Assembly (NCBI RefSeq): GCF_008725655.1
Contig: NZ_VYXP01000004.1
Span: forward strand, 51,346-115,345
Length of the DNA: 64,000 nucleotides
Source of the DNA: Marinihelvus fidelis
GTDB taxonomy: Bacteria; Pseudomonadota; Gammaproteobacteria; Xanthomonadales; SZUA-36
Reading direction: 5' to 3'
Shown here: piece by piece, positions 27,929 through 37,304 of the stretch
Layout: each line of letters opens with the position of its first letter
Numbering within the stretch: position 1 is the stretch's first letter
Program-made: the position numbers and the translations under genes
The notes under the pieces: generated by a model
Seen by the model: the letters and a program-made list of their open reading frames with translations, nothing else
Databases searched by the model: none
Told to the model about the DNA's origin: nothing

Positions 27929-29250
27929 ATGCCGCGGACCTGATCCAGGTCAAGCGCGACGGCGGTGAACTCGAAACCGCCGCCATCCAGCATCTCGTCC
28001 AGGGTATCGGTGAGCACACGCTCAGCGACATCCAGTTGGGCGCGTTGCTGATGGCCATCTACCAGCAAGGCATGTCGCCCCGCGAGCAGGCCGACCTGAC
28101 GCTCGCCATGCGCGACAGCGGCATTGTACTGAATTGGGACGACCTCGACGGCCCGGTCGTCGACAAGCACTCCACGGGCGGTGTCGGCGACCTGGTCAGC
28201 CTGGTGCTGGCACCGATGCTGGCAGCGTGTGGTGTGTACGTGCCGATGATTTCGGGCCGGGGATTGGGCCATACCGGGGGCACACTGGACAAGCTCGAGA
28301 GCATCCCCGGCTTCAGTGTCAATATCGATATCGGGGACTTCCAGGCCCATGTTCGCCGGCACGGATTCGCGCTGGTAGGGCAGGGGCCGGACCTGGCGCC
28401 CGCCGACCGCCGCATGTACGCGGCCCGTGATGTCAGTGCCACGGTGTCCTGCACGCCGCTGATCGTGGCGTCCATCCTTTCGAAGAAACTGGCGGAAGGG
28501 CTCGATGGCCTGGTCATGGACGTTAAGGTCGGGCGCGGCGCCATTCTCGAAGACCTTGGCCGGGCCCGGCACCTTGCCGCTGCGCTGTGCGAGGTCGCGG
28601 CCGGCGCTGGCTTGCCGTGTCACGCCGTGCTGTCCGATATGAACCAGCCCCTGGCATCCGCCGCGGGCAATGCGCTGGAAGTGCGCGAGGCCATCGACTT
28701 TCTGCTTGGTCGCCGGCGTGAGCCACGCTTCACGGAGGTGGTCATGGCGCTGTCCGTGGAAGCCCTGCGCGTGGTGGGGGGCGCCGCCGACGACGAATCA
28801 GCCCGGCGAATGCTCGATCATGCCCTGGACAGCGGCGACGCGGCGGAGCGCTTCGCAACCCTGGTCGCCGCCCAGGGCGGGCCGCGTGACCTGATGGAGC
28901 GCGTGGATGACCACCTGCGCGCCGCACCGGTCATCCGACGCGTATCGGCGGGTGCGGCAGGCTATGTACAGGCCGTCGATGCGCTCGAAGTCGGACGCCT
29001 GGTTCGGGACCTGGGTGGCGGTCGCCGGCGCGAAGATGACACGATTGACCCGGCCGTTGGCGTCAGTGGCCTGTGCGCCGTGGGTGACCGGCTCGATGCG
29101 GACGATGCACTGGGCAACATTCATGCACGGGATGAGGCGGCGGCAGAGGCGGCGGCAGAACGGCTGGCCCGGCTGGTCAGCATTGGCCCCGAGAAGCCGG
29201 TGAAAACGACGATGATTTACCGGGTCGAACGCCCGGGCCACCAACACTAA
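27925..29250 (+). CDS. deoA: Thymidine phosphorylase
   Basis: 441 residues, close to the E. coli enzyme. It cleaves thymidine with phosphate to thymine and 2-deoxyribose-1-phosphate. The phosphate-binding signature is VVDKHSTGGVGD (near residue 80); the pyrimidine phosphorylase signature is around SGRGLGHTGGTLDKLESIPGF. It starts inside the stop region of the membrane protein upstream and is followed after 12 bases by deoD. deoC and deoB, which use the sugar phosphate in E. coli, are absent here. Confidence 0.95.
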   Translation: MNAADLIQVKRDGGELETAAIQHLVQGIGEHTLSDIQLGALLMAIYQQGMSPREQADLTLAMRDSGIVLNWDDLDGPVVDKHSTGGVGDLVSLVLAPMLAACGVYVPMISGRGLGHTGGTLDKLESIPGFSVNIDIGDFQAHVRRHGFALVGQGPDLAPADRRMYAARDVSATVSCTPLIVASILSKKLAEGLDGLVMDVKVGRGAILEDLGRARHLAAALCEVAAGAGLPCHAVLSDMNQPLASAAGNALEVREAIDFLLGRRREPRFTEVVMALSVEALRVVGGAADDESARRMLDHALDSGDAAERFATLVAAQGGPRDLMERVDDHLRAAPVIRRVSAGAAGYVQAVDALEVGRLVRDLGGGRRREDDTIDPAVGVSGLCAVGDRLDADDALGNIHARDEAAAEAAAERLARLVSIGPEKPVKTTMIYRVERPGHQH

Positions 29251-29262
29251 TGAGGCCGTAAC

Positions 29263-29976
29263 ATGAGCACACCCCATATCGACGCCAGCCCGGGCGATTT
29301 CGCAGAACTGGTCCTGATGCCGGGTGATCCCCTGCGTGCGCAGGCCCTGGCGACGCAGGTGCTGGAGGGCGCGAAGCAGGTCAATGGCGTGCGTAACATG
29401 CTCGCGTTCACCGGCCGGTACCAGGGGCACGAGGTGTCAATCATGGGTTCCGGCATGGGCATGCCATCCATCAGCATCTACGCGCATGAGCTCTACGATC
29501 ATTTCGGCGTCCAGCGCATCGTGCGCGTGGGCACCTGCGGTGCGTTGACCACTGATCTGCAGCTGGGTGACCTGGTGCTGGCGACCGCGGCGAGTACGGA
29601 CTCGGCGATGAACCGGGAGCGGTTCTCGGGTTGGGACTATGCGCCGGCGGCCGACTTCGCCATGGCGCGCGCCGCCTATGACGCGGCAGTATCGGCCGGA
29701 CTCGCCGTAACCGCTGGCGAGGTGATGTCGACAGACTGGTTCTACCACCCGGACACGGAATTCGTCGACAGGGTTGCCGCTGCGGGCGTACTGGCCCTGG
29801 ACATGGAGACGGCGGCACTTTATGCGCTGGCCCGCCAGCATCAGCGCCGGGCGCTGACTCTGCTGACCGTCAGTGACGTCATTCCGGCCGGGGCGCATTT
29901 CACGCCGGCAGAACGGCAGTCCGCTTTCGGCGCCGTCATCGACGCCATCCTGCCAGCACTGGTGAACGAAGCGTGA
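29263..29976 (+). CDS. deoD: Purine-nucleoside phosphorylase, DeoD type
   Basis: 237 residues of the hexameric DeoD type, which cleaves purine (deoxy)ribonucleosides with phosphate. Motifs include VLMPGDPLRAQALA (phosphate binding), MGSGMGMPSISIYAHEL, RVGTCGAL and the C-terminal substrate region ALDMETAALYALA, with the catalytic Asp in LLTVSDVI. The deoA-deoD-cdd order forms a nucleoside salvage operon; the cdd start overlaps the stop of this gene by 4 bases. Confidence 0.95.
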   Translation: MSTPHIDASPGDFAELVLMPGDPLRAQALATQVLEGAKQVNGVRNMLAFTGRYQGHEVSIMGSGMGMPSISIYAHELYDHFGVQRIVRVGTCGALTTDLQLGDLVLATAASTDSAMNRERFSGWDYAPAADFAMARAAYDAAVSAGLAVTAGEVMSTDWFYHPDTEFVDRVAAAGVLALDMETAALYALARQHQRRALTLLTVSDVIPAGAHFTPAERQSAFGAVIDAILPALVNEA

Positions 29977-30398
29977 CAGACGCGAGCCCCGTGGAACAGG
30001 CCGAAGCATTGGTCGAGCGCCTGCGCCCGGTCGCCAGGCAAGCCAGCGCCCAGGCCTGGTCGCCACACAGCGGCTACCGTGTGGGTGCCGCGGTTCGCGC
30101 CGTGTCCGGGGCCGTCTTCCCCGGTTGCAATGTCGAGAGTGACAGCTATGGGCTGACCCAGTGCGCGGAGCGAAATGCCTTTGCGGCAGCCATCGTCGGC
30201 GGCGTCCGGCCAGGTGAAATGGATGCCGTGTTGATCTATGTTCCGGGCCCGGTGACACTGCCGCCATGCGGTGGATGCCGGCAGTGGATGGTCGAACTGC
30301 TGGCCGAGGCAGGGCGTATCGTGTCCTGCTGTGACGGTGACCGCTTCGAGACCTGGGTTCGCGATGAGTTGATGGCAGGGGCGTTCAGGATGCGCTGA
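29973..30398 (+). CDS. cdd: Cytidine deaminase
   Basis: 141 residues, the small tetrameric form. It deaminates cytidine and deoxycytidine to uridines. The zinc site is complete: NVESDSYGLTQCAERNAF (Cys and catalytic Glu) and PCGGCRQWMVEL (two Cys). The start (GTG at 29973) overlaps the deoD stop, so it belongs to the same operon and feeds pyrimidine nucleosides to salvage. Confidence 0.95.
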   Translation: MTDASPVEQAEALVERLRPVARQASAQAWSPHSGYRVGAAVRAVSGAVFPGCNVESDSYGLTQCAERNAFAAAIVGGVRPGEMDAVLIYVPGPVTLPPCGGCRQWMVELLAEAGRIVSCCDGDRFETWVRDELMAGAFRMR

Positions 30399-30484
30399 AG
30401 CCGTCCAGCCCGGTTCCCGGGCGTCCCGGTGATTTTGTTCACACCGATGCTATGCTTGTGTGAAACAACGAGGGGAGGGTGCGC

Positions 30485-31045
30485 ATGGCTAGTCATCTGT
30501 CCAGGCGGGAATGCCTGGGAATCGGGGGGCGCCTGCTTGGCGCCGGTTGGCTCGGGCTGAACGCCCCGGGCGTTCTCGCGGCAGCCGAGGCCGCGGCCGC
30601 GTCGATTGAAGCGACGGCCCCATGGGCGATTCTGCAACCCGCCGAGGTCGCCACGCTGCGGGCGGTGGCGGACCAGGTCTATCCTCCCGACAATGGTCCG
30701 GGTGCGGCCGATATCGGCGCGGTGCGGTTCATGGACGCGGCGCTTGCAGGCTTTATGGCTGGGGCGCTGGGCATGGTCCGCGACGGCATGACGGATCTCG
30801 ATCAAAGGGCGAGCGCTACCGCTGGCAGCACCTACGCTGACCTGGATTTCGATGCCCAGACCCGGGTGCTTACACAGGTCGAAAACACGCCCTTCTTCGG
30901 TACGATTCATTTTTTGACCATGTGCGGCGTATTCACGCTGCCCGTTTACGGCGGCAACCGTGACCTCGCCGGCTGGAAAGCCATCGGTTTCGAAAGCCGT
31001 CATGTCTGGACGCCACCGTTTGGGTACTACGATGCCAGCGCCTGA
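30485..31045 (+). CDS. Gluconate 2-dehydrogenase subunit 3-like protein, Tat-exported
   Basis: About 186 residues with a twin-arginine signal (SRRECLGIGGRLLGAGWLGL, residues 4-23 or so) and a body like the small (gamma) subunit of membrane gluconate/sorbitol-type dehydrogenases: LQPAEVATLRAVADQVYPPD and FFGTIHFLTMCGVFTLPVYGGN. In such complexes this subunit escorts the GMC flavoprotein through the Tat pathway. The ATG at 30485 has GGAGG six bases upstream; an in-frame GTG at 30479 is too close to it. Its 3' end overlaps the GMC gene by 14 bases. Confidence 0.88.
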   Translation: MASHLSRRECLGIGGRLLGAGWLGLNAPGVLAAAEAAAASIEATAPWAILQPAEVATLRAVADQVYPPDNGPGAADIGAVRFMDAALAGFMAGALGMVRDGMTDLDQRASATAGSTYADLDFDAQTRVLTQVENTPFFGTIHFLTMCGVFTLPVYGGNRDLAGWKAIGFESRHVWTPPFGYYDASA

Positions 31046-32711
31046 GCCGGCGGTGCGGTTTCCGACCCGCGAGCCTGTCGATTTCGTCATTGTCGGATCG
31101 GGCGCGTCCGGTGGCATCCTGGCCCGGGAACTGTCCACGGCCGGTTTCGACGTGGTCGTGCTCGAGCAGGGGCCTTACCGCACGGCCGCCGATTTCAGCC
31201 ACGACGAGATGGTCAATTTTATCCAGGGCGAAATGACGTCCCATCCCGGGTGGAATGATCCGCAGACCTTTCGCGATGACCCCGATGCGGTTGCCGACGC
31301 CAATGCCAATGGCGGATTGCCACCCGCCCTGTACGCCCGGACCGTGGGTGGCGCGAGCGTCCATTTTTCCGGCAATTACTGGCGAATGCGGCCGCTGGAC
31401 TTCAAGGAGCGCAGCCTGCTCGGCCCGATGTCGGGTACCGGTTTCGCCGACTGGCCCATCAGCTACGACGAACTGGAACCCTATTACACGCGCGTCGAGT
31501 GGGAGATCGGCGTGTCCGGGGAGCCGGGGCCATTCGATCCACCGCGTTCCAAGCCATACCCGTTGCCACCCATGCCGGTGAAATCGTCCGGCGTGTTGCT
31601 GGAGAAAGGGGCCAGGGCACTGGGCCTGCACCCGCAGGCCGCCCCCGTCGCCATCCTGTCGCAGGCCTACAACGGCCGGCCGGCCTGCGTGCATTGCGGC
31701 TTTTGCATGGGTTTTGGCTGCGAGATGAACGCCAAGTCGTCCACCCTGGCAACGGTCCTGCCACAGGCTGAAGCCACAGGGCGATGCGAGATCCGGCCGC
31801 TTTCGACGGTCTACCGGGTGGACACGGGTGACGATGGCCGGGTTGACCAGGTGCGCTACTACGATGCCCAGGGCGCGGAGCAGGCCCAGAAGGCGCGGGC
31901 AGTCATCCTGGCGGCCAACGGCGCGGAAACGCCCCGGCTGTTGCTGATGTCGGCGTCTTCCGCGCACCCCGACGGCCTGGCCAACTCGTCCGGACTAGTC
32001 GGTAAGTACCTGATGGGCAATGGCCATTCGACACTGCACGCGACGTTCGACGAGCCGGTCAATGACTGGAAGAGTATCCAGGTGACCCGCATCATCCATG
32101 ATTTCTACGAGACTGATCCGGCCCGGGGCCACTACGGCGGCGGTGGCATCGATGCCCGCCCCCTGCTCAACGCCACGCCGCTAATGCACGCGCTCACCGA
32201 AACCGGAATGGGTACACCGCGCTGGGGCAAAGATTTCAGGCGCGATGTGGACTTCGGTTTTAGCCACCATGTCGCCGTGCTCGGCAGCACGACCTCCGTA
32301 CCGCTGGAGCGAAACAGTGTCAGCCTGGACCCCACGGTCACGGATGACAAGGGGCGCCCGGCGTTGCGGGTGACCTACCGGGACCACGACGACGACCTGG
32401 CCATGATGCAATTCCTGCAAGACCGCGGTGAGGAGATCATGGACGCGGCCGGCGCCCGCCGGACCTGGCGCGAGCCGGTGGTCCCGCAGACGTTGCTTGC
32501 GCACCTGCTGGGGACCTGTCGCATGGGCAACGACCCCGCCACATCGGTCGTCGACGCGGCGCATCGTAGTCATGATGTCCCCAACCTGTTTATCTGTGAT
32601 GGTTCAAGCCTGGTGTCGTCGGGGCGGGGCCAGCCCACCCTGACCATCCAGGCGCTGGCCTTCAGGGCCGCCGACAAGATTATTGAAGCGGCCAGGAACA
32701 ACGAGATATGA
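31032..32711 (+). CDS. GMC family FAD oxidoreductase (gluconate 2-dehydrogenase-like large subunit)
   Basis: About 559 residues. The FAD motif is VIVGSGASGGILARELSTAG near the N-terminus, with the second GMC signature (GAETPRLLLMS) in the middle and the C-terminal HLLGTCRMGNDPATSVVD plus PTLTIQALAFRAADKI. It oxidises an alcohol, sugar or polyol; the substrate cannot be read from sequence. It pairs with the Tat subunit upstream. The third, cytochrome c subunit of classical complexes is not adjacent, so the electron acceptor is unknown. I chose the ATG at 31032; the open frame begins earlier inside the previous gene. Confidence 0.9.
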   Translation: MPAPEPAVRFPTREPVDFVIVGSGASGGILARELSTAGFDVVVLEQGPYRTAADFSHDEMVNFIQGEMTSHPGWNDPQTFRDDPDAVADANANGGLPPALYARTVGGASVHFSGNYWRMRPLDFKERSLLGPMSGTGFADWPISYDELEPYYTRVEWEIGVSGEPGPFDPPRSKPYPLPPMPVKSSGVLLEKGARALGLHPQAAPVAILSQAYNGRPACVHCGFCMGFGCEMNAKSSTLATVLPQAEATGRCEIRPLSTVYRVDTGDDGRVDQVRYYDAQGAEQAQKARAVILAANGAETPRLLLMSASSAHPDGLANSSGLVGKYLMGNGHSTLHATFDEPVNDWKSIQVTRIIHDFYETDPARGHYGGGGIDARPLLNATPLMHALTETGMGTPRWGKDFRRDVDFGFSHHVAVLGSTTSVPLERNSVSLDPTVTDDKGRPALRVTYRDHDDDLAMMQFLQDRGEEIMDAAGARRTWREPVVPQTLLAHLLGTCRMGNDPATSVVDAAHRSHDVPNLFICDGSSLVSSGRGQPTLTIQALAFRAADKIIEAARNNEI

Positions 32712-32725
32712 CCAGAGGAAAACAC

Positions 32726-33169
32726 GTGAAAACAATGAAATATGCGTTTATTTTAATGTTGATTGGTGCTTCTTTCCCGCTGTTTGGGGATGACGACCTT
32801 CAATACCACGCCATCGAATCGGAACGGCCACTGCCGTTCTCTGACGCGGTGCGGGTGGATAACCTGCTGTTCCTGTCGGGCAAGCTGGGGAATATCGCCG
32901 GAACCATGCAACTGGTCGAAGGCGGCATCCAGGCGGAAACCCGGCAGACCATGGAGCACATCAAGGCCGCGGTGGAAAAATACGGCGGCTCCATGGACCG
33001 CATGGTCAAATGCACGGTCTTCCTGGCCGACATGGCCGAGTGGGGCGCCATGAACGAGGTCTACATGACCTATTTCCCGAAGAACCCGCCGGCCCGCAGT
33101 GCATTGGGTGCGAGCGGACTGGCGCTGGATGCACGCGTGGAGATCGAGTGCATCGCGGCGCTTGACTGA
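32726..33169 (+). CDS. Exported RidA-like (YjgF/Rid family) protein
   Basis: About 147 residues. The body is a Rid-family fold: SDAVRVDNLLFLSGKLG, EHIKAAVEKYGGSMDRMVKCTVFL and a C-terminus with the conserved arginine in PPARSALGASGLALDARVEIECIAAL. That arginine binds the carboxylate of enamine/imine substrates in RidA. Unlike cytosolic RidA it has an N-terminal signal-like helix (YAFILMLIGASFPLFG), so it should be periplasmic. I prefer the GTG at 32726 (GAGGAAAAC upstream); an ATG at 32708 overlaps the GMC stop. Location after an exported oxidoreductase suggests a shared pathway. Confidence 0.85.
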   Translation: MKTMKYAFILMLIGASFPLFGDDDLQYHAIESERPLPFSDAVRVDNLLFLSGKLGNIAGTMQLVEGGIQAETRQTMEHIKAAVEKYGGSMDRMVKCTVFLADMAEWGAMNEVYMTYFPKNPPARSALGASGLALDARVEIECIAALD

Positions 33170-33183
33170 CAGGAGACGGGCGC

Positions 33184-33639
33184 GTGAGTGGTGGCCAGAA
33201 AGTCCTTGTGGCGATTGACCTGAGCGACGAGTCCGGGGAAATCATTGAGCGTGCGCGGTCGATTGCCGGTGACGGTGATTTGCACCTGGTTCATGTCCAG
33301 GAGCCGATGGACACGGTCTACATGGGCGTGGTGCCATTCGGGCCGGTTTTTCCCGGTGTCGACGAGGCCGAGGATAAGTTGAGAGATGAACTGCGCAAAC
33401 GCCTCGACCACTGGGCCACCCGGTTTTCGGTCGCGGCCGGGCAGGCGCACTTGCGATACGGCACGCCGGCGAGCGAGATCAAGGCCCTGGCGGATGAGAT
33501 CGATTGCGACCTGATCGTCATCGGAACACACGGCCAGAAGGGTGTTCAGTTGTTGCTGGGCTCGACGGCCAATTCCGTGCTCCATGGCGCCTGTCACGAT
33601 GTGCTCGCCGTCAGGGTGGGCGCTAAAGGGGATGACTGA
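33184..33639 (+). CDS. Universal stress protein (UspA family)
   Basis: 151 residues with one Usp domain. The N-terminal KVLVAIDLSDESGEIIERA and the C-terminal ATP-type motif (VIGTHGQKGVQLLLGSTANSVLHGA, reading G-x2-G-x9-G-S/T) are clear, so it belongs to the nucleotide-binding Usp type. The start is GTG with GGAGACGGGC upstream. Its end overlaps the AlkB-like gene by 8 bases. Confidence 0.93.
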   Translation: MSGGQKVLVAIDLSDESGEIIERARSIAGDGDLHLVHVQEPMDTVYMGVVPFGPVFPGVDEAEDKLRDELRKRLDHWATRFSVAAGQAHLRYGTPASEIKALADEIDCDLIVIGTHGQKGVQLLLGSTANSVLHGACHDVLAVRVGAKGDD

Positions 33640-34225
33640 GTTCCCTGGGTTCAGTTACACACCATCATTCATTCCTGCCGGGCAGGCCGATGTGCTGTTC
33701 ACGGCCCTTTGGGCGAACACGCCATGGGAGCAGTTGGACATCGTTCTTTTCGGTCGCACGGTCAGGCAGCCCCGATTGACGGCCTGGTATGCAGAACGGG
33801 GTGTCCGCTATCGCTACAGCGGGCTGGAAATGTCGGGTGACGAGTTTCCGGCTGACATCGCGGACCTTGCGGCGCAGCTAGACCAGCACCTGGGGGTCCG
33901 ATTCAACGCGGTCCTGCTGAATGCCTATCGCGACGGCGATGACGCCATGGGCTGGCATGCCGACGACGAGCCGGAACTGGGCGCACAACCGGTCATCGCC
34001 TCGGTCAGCCTGGGGGCCACCCGCGTGATGCGGGTCCGCCATGGCAAGAGTGGCCCGTCAACGGGGCTGTCGCTGGAAAATGGCAGCCTGCTGGTCATGT
34101 CTGGCGATAGCCAGGCAAACTTCCGGCACTCGATTCCCAGGACCCGCCAGCCGGTGGGCCGGAGAATTAACCTGACGTTTCGCCGTGTTGCCCCTGCAGG
34201 GGCACCGCGCCCGTCGCGAGCCTGA
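33632..34225 (+). CDS. AlkB-like 2-oxoglutarate/Fe(II) dioxygenase
   Basis: About 197 residues, similar in layout to ALKBH2/3-type and bacterial AlkB-like repair enzymes that remove alkyl groups from DNA or RNA bases. The iron triad is visible as HADDEPELG (HxD) and a distal His in NFRHSIPRT, with the 2-oxoglutarate arginines in [10 protein letters not shown]. The fold motif [20 protein letters not shown] is typical. The ATG at 33632 has AAAGGGG upstream. The last 59 bases overlap the end of the convergent dxs gene. Confidence 0.9.
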   Translation: MTEFPGFSYTPSFIPAGQADVLFTALWANTPWEQLDIVLFGRTVRQPRLTAWYAERGVRYRYSGLEMSGDEFPADIADLAAQLDQHLGVRFNAVLLNAYRDGDDAMGWHADDEPELGAQPVIASVSLGATRVMRVRHGKSGPSTGLSLENGSLLVMSGDSQANFRHSIPRTRQPVGRRINLTFRRVAPAGAPRPSRA

Positions 34226-36119
34226 CCGGGCCGGCCGCAGGGCTGGCCTGGCCGGGCAGGGCGCGTAGGCGGGCCTCGATGGACGCCTGTATGCCGTCGG
34301 GGTGCAGTCCAGCGTCCTCCAGGCATTCCTCGCGACTACCGTGTTCGAGATACGCGTCAGGCAGCCCGATATTGAGAATGGGCACCAGAACGCCGGCCGC
34401 GGCCAGGGCTTCATTAACGCCGCTTCCCGCGCCACCCAGCACGGCGTTTTCCTCCACCGTGACCAGCAGGTCATGGCTCTTGGCCAAACGTTCGACCAGG
34501 GCCGTGTCCAGCGGCTTGACGAAGCGCATGTTCACCAGCGTGGCGTCGATGGCCTCGGCGGCCTGGCGGGATGCGTCGACCATGGCGCCGAAGGCCAGGA
34601 TCGCGACCTTATGGCCCTCGCGAATGACCTTGCCACGGCCGATCTCCAGGCCGGGTGCGCCTGGGTCGACCTCGACGCCGGGCCCCTTGCCGCGCGGGTA
34701 ACGCACCGCGGTCGGCCCTTCATAGGCGAACCCGGTCTTGAGCATGCGCCGGCATTCATTTTCATCGGCCGGCGCCATGATGACCATGTTCGGCACGCAG
34801 CGCAGGTAGCTGTAATCGAAACTGCCGGCATGGGTCGGGCCGTCGGGACCCACCAGGCCGGCGCGGTCGATGGCGAACAGCACCGGCAGGTTCTGCAGGG
34901 CGACATCATGCAGCAATTGATCGTAGGCACGCTGCAGAAAGGTGCTGTATATCGCGACCACCGGGTGCGCGCCTTCGCAGGCCATGCCGGCGGCCAGCGT
35001 CACGGCATGCTGTTCGGCGATGCCGACATCGAAATACTGTTCCGGAAAACGCTCGTGAAATTCGACCATGCCTGAGCCTTCCCGCATGGCCGGCGTGATG
35101 GCCAGCAGCCGCTTGTCCTGCTCGGCGGTGTCACACAGCCAGCGCCCGAACACCTCGGTGTAGGTCGGCAGCGGCTTTTGTGGCCGCGGCTTGCTCTTGA
35201 CGCCCTCGTCACGATCGAAGGGGCTGACCGCGTGGTACTTGACCGGGTCGTCCTCGGCCGGCGCATAGCCCTTACCCTTGGCGGTGATGATGTGCAGCAG
35301 CATGGGGCCTTCCAGCGTCTGCGCCGTGCGAATGGAGCGCAGCAGGGTCGGCAGGTCATGGCCGTCGATGGGGCCCAGGTAGTTGAAGCCCAGCTCCTCG
35401 AACAGCGTGCTGGGCATCACCATGCCCTTGACGTGCTCTTCCCATCGGCTCATGAAGCGCCAGGCCGGTGAGTCCTTGCGCATCATGCGCTTGCCACGCT
35501 CACGAATGCCCATCATCGTCGGGCCGCTCATCAGGCGACCGAGCATCTTGGTCATCGCGCCGACATTCGGCGAAATCGACATCTGGTTCTCGTTCAGCAC
35601 GACCAGCAGATTGGGGTCGATGTCACCGCCATGGTTCAGCGCCTCGAAGGCCATGCCGGCGGTCATGCCGCCATCGCCGATGACCGCGACCACGCGGCGG
35701 TCGTGACCCAGGCGCTCGGCCGCCAGCGCCATGCCCAGGGCGGCGCTGACCGACGTGGAGGAATGACCCACGCCGAAAGTGTCGTACTCGCTCTCTTCGC
35801 GCTTGGGAAACGGCGCCAGGCCGTCCTTTTTCTTGATCGTGGTGATCTCGGCCTTGCGCCCGGTGAGGATCTTGTGGGGGTAGGCCTGGTGGCCGACATC
35901 CCAGACGATCCGGTCCTCAGGCGTCTGGTACAGGTAATGCAGGGCCACGGTGAGTTCCACGCAACCCAGGCCGGCGCCGAAGTGCCCGCCCGCGCTGGAG
36001 ACGGAATCGATCAGGTATTCGCGTAGTTCTTCGGCGAACGCCGGCAGCTGCGCTTCATCAAGTTCGCGCAGGTCGAGCGGCGTTTCTACGCGCTCCAGTA
36101 ATGGGTACTTGGACGTCAT
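34167..36119 (-). CDS. dxs: 1-deoxy-D-xylulose-5-phosphate synthase
   Basis: 650 residues; the thiamine-diphosphate enzyme of the first step of the MEP isoprenoid pathway (pyruvate + glyceraldehyde-3-phosphate). TPP motif: [17 protein letters not shown] (near 150). Other signatures are [20 protein letters not shown] and the transketolase segment [16 protein letters not shown]. The C-terminus is about 20 residues longer than usual ([20 protein letters not shown]) and this tail is the part that overlaps the AlkB-like gene. It is followed on this strand by nothing further; ispA and xseB lie upstream, giving an xseB-ispA-dxs operon. Confidence 0.97.
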   Translation of the reverse strand: MTSKYPLLERVETPLDLRELDEAQLPAFAEELREYLIDSVSSAGGHFGAGLGCVELTVALHYLYQTPEDRIVWDVGHQAYPHKILTGRKAEITTIKKKDGLAPFPKREESEYDTFGVGHSSTSVSAALGMALAAERLGHDRRVVAVIGDGGMTAGMAFEALNHGGDIDPNLLVVLNENQMSISPNVGAMTKMLGRLMSGPTMMGIRERGKRMMRKDSPAWRFMSRWEEHVKGMVMPSTLFEELGFNYLGPIDGHDLPTLLRSIRTAQTLEGPMLLHIITAKGKGYAPAEDDPVKYHAVSPFDRDEGVKSKPRPQKPLPTYTEVFGRWLCDTAEQDKRLLAITPAMREGSGMVEFHERFPEQYFDVGIAEQHAVTLAAGMACEGAHPVVAIYSTFLQRAYDQLLHDVALQNLPVLFAIDRAGLVGPDGPTHAGSFDYSYLRCVPNMVIMAPADENECRRMLKTGFAYEGPTAVRYPRGKGPGVEVDPGAPGLEIGRGKVIREGHKVAILAFGAMVDASRQAAEAIDATLVNMRFVKPLDTALVERLAKSHDLLVTVEENAVLGGAGSGVNEALAAAGVLVPILNIGLPDAYLEHGSREECLEDAGLHPDGIQASIEARLRALPGQASPAAGPVRLATGAVPLQGQHGETSG

Positions 36120-36131
36120 GACAGGCCTATT

Positions 36132-37043
36132 TTACCCCTCACGGCGGATGGCGTAACCCGCCAGCCACGCCAGGGCACGGGTATCCCCCGGGAGTTCGGA
36201 CAAAGAGCGCGTGGCCTTTTCGACCAGCTCCGACGCGCGCTCGCGCGACCGCTCCAGCCCCAGAACGGACGGAAAGGCGGGCTTATTGCGGGCGGCATCG
36301 CCCTGCGACGGCTTGCCGGTCTGCTGGCTGCTGGCCGTGACATCAAGCACGTCATCATGAATCTGGAAGGCCAGGCCCACGCAGGCGCCGTAATCGGACA
36401 GTGCACTGGCCTGATCGGCGGGCGCCAGGGCGTACAGCGCGGGCGCGGTGGCGCTGACGCGGATCAACGCACCGGTCTTCAGCCGGTGCATCGTCTCCAG
36501 TGCCGTCGCGTCGATGGTCTTGTCGATGGCGGCAAGGTCCAGAACCTGCCCTCCGGCCATGCCCGCGGCTCCGCAAGCGTGGGCGACCGCGCCGATCACG
36601 CGGACCTGTGCCGCCGGGTTTTGTGACAGGTTGGCATCATTGGCGAGCACTTCGAAGGCCAATGCCTGCAGCGCGTCACCGGCCAGGATCGCTGTGGACT
36701 GGCCATACACCCGGTGATTGGTCGGCCGGCCCCGACGGATGTCATCGTCGTCCATGGCGGGCAGGTCATCGTGAATCAGCGAATAGGCATGGATCAGCTC
36801 GATCGCCGCGGCGATGCCGTGCAGTTCGTCAACGTCAATGCCGAGGGCCTGGCCGGCACCGTAGACCAGCAGGGGGCGCATGCGCTTGCCGCCGGCGAGG
36901 GCGGAATAGCGCATCGATTCCAGCAGGTCTCCCGGCGTGTCGCCGGTTTCCCGCAGTCGCTGTTCCAGCTCGGACTCGAAACGCTGTCGCCACAGGGCCG
37001 CCTGGTCCGACGGCGATGGCGTGTCGGGGGCGGTTTCAGTCAC
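36132..37043 (-). CDS. ispA: Farnesyl diphosphate synthase (short-chain polyprenyl synthase)
   Basis: About 303 residues. It condenses DMAPP/IPP to geranyl and farnesyl diphosphate. The first Asp-rich motif is DDLPAMDDDDIRRG, the second is QIHDDVLDV; GGKRMRPLLVYG and LIHAYSLIHDD complete the signature. The start is uncertain. A GTG at 37043 overlaps the xseB stop (GTGACTGA) and gives the usual family length, but ATGs at 37073-37076, deeper inside xseB, are possible. Dxs, its metabolic partner in isoprenoid supply, follows after 12 bases. Confidence 0.94.
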   Translation of the reverse strand: MTETAPDTPSPSDQAALWRQRFESELEQRLRETGDTPGDLLESMRYSALAGGKRMRPLLVYGAGQALGIDVDELHGIAAAIELIHAYSLIHDDLPAMDDDDIRRGRPTNHRVYGQSTAILAGDALQALAFEVLANDANLSQNPAAQVRVIGAVAHACGAAGMAGGQVLDLAAIDKTIDATALETMHRLKTGALIRVSATAPALYALAPADQASALSDYGACVGLAFQIHDDVLDVTASSQQTGKPSQGDAARNKPAFPSVLGLERSRERASELVEKATRSLSELPGDTRALAWLAGYAIRREG

Positions 37044-37275
37044 CCGGCTTGAAGTCGCTTGCGGAGGATTCATCATCGATGTCCAGCAGTTGTTCAACGG
37101 TCAGCTGGGCCTTGTCGAGCACCGCCTGGCAACGGCGCGTGAGTTCCACGCCCTTGCGGAACTCGGTCAGTGACTGGTCCAGCGTCAGTTCCCCGGACTC
37201 CAGCTTCTGCACCAGGGTTTCCAGCTCGGAAAGGGCGTGTTCAAAGTCGGGGTTTTCGGGCGATTTATCTGACAT
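37036..37275 (-). CDS. xseB: Exodeoxyribonuclease VII small subunit
   Basis: 79 residues, the normal size. It forms the small helical subunit that binds XseA. The motif FEHALSELETLVQKLESGEL and FRKGVELTRRCQAVLDKAQ is diagnostic, and the tail is acidic. The ATG at 37275 has GAGG nine bases upstream; an earlier ATG at 37305 would lie at the end of tilS. xseA is not nearby. Confidence 0.95.
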   Translation of the reverse strand: MSDKSPENPDFEHALSELETLVQKLESGELTLDQSLTEFRKGVELTRRCQAVLDKAQLTVEQLLDIDDESSASDFKPGD

Positions 37276-37304
37276 TCGATGATCCTCGCGAAGGCGCAGC
37301 GACA

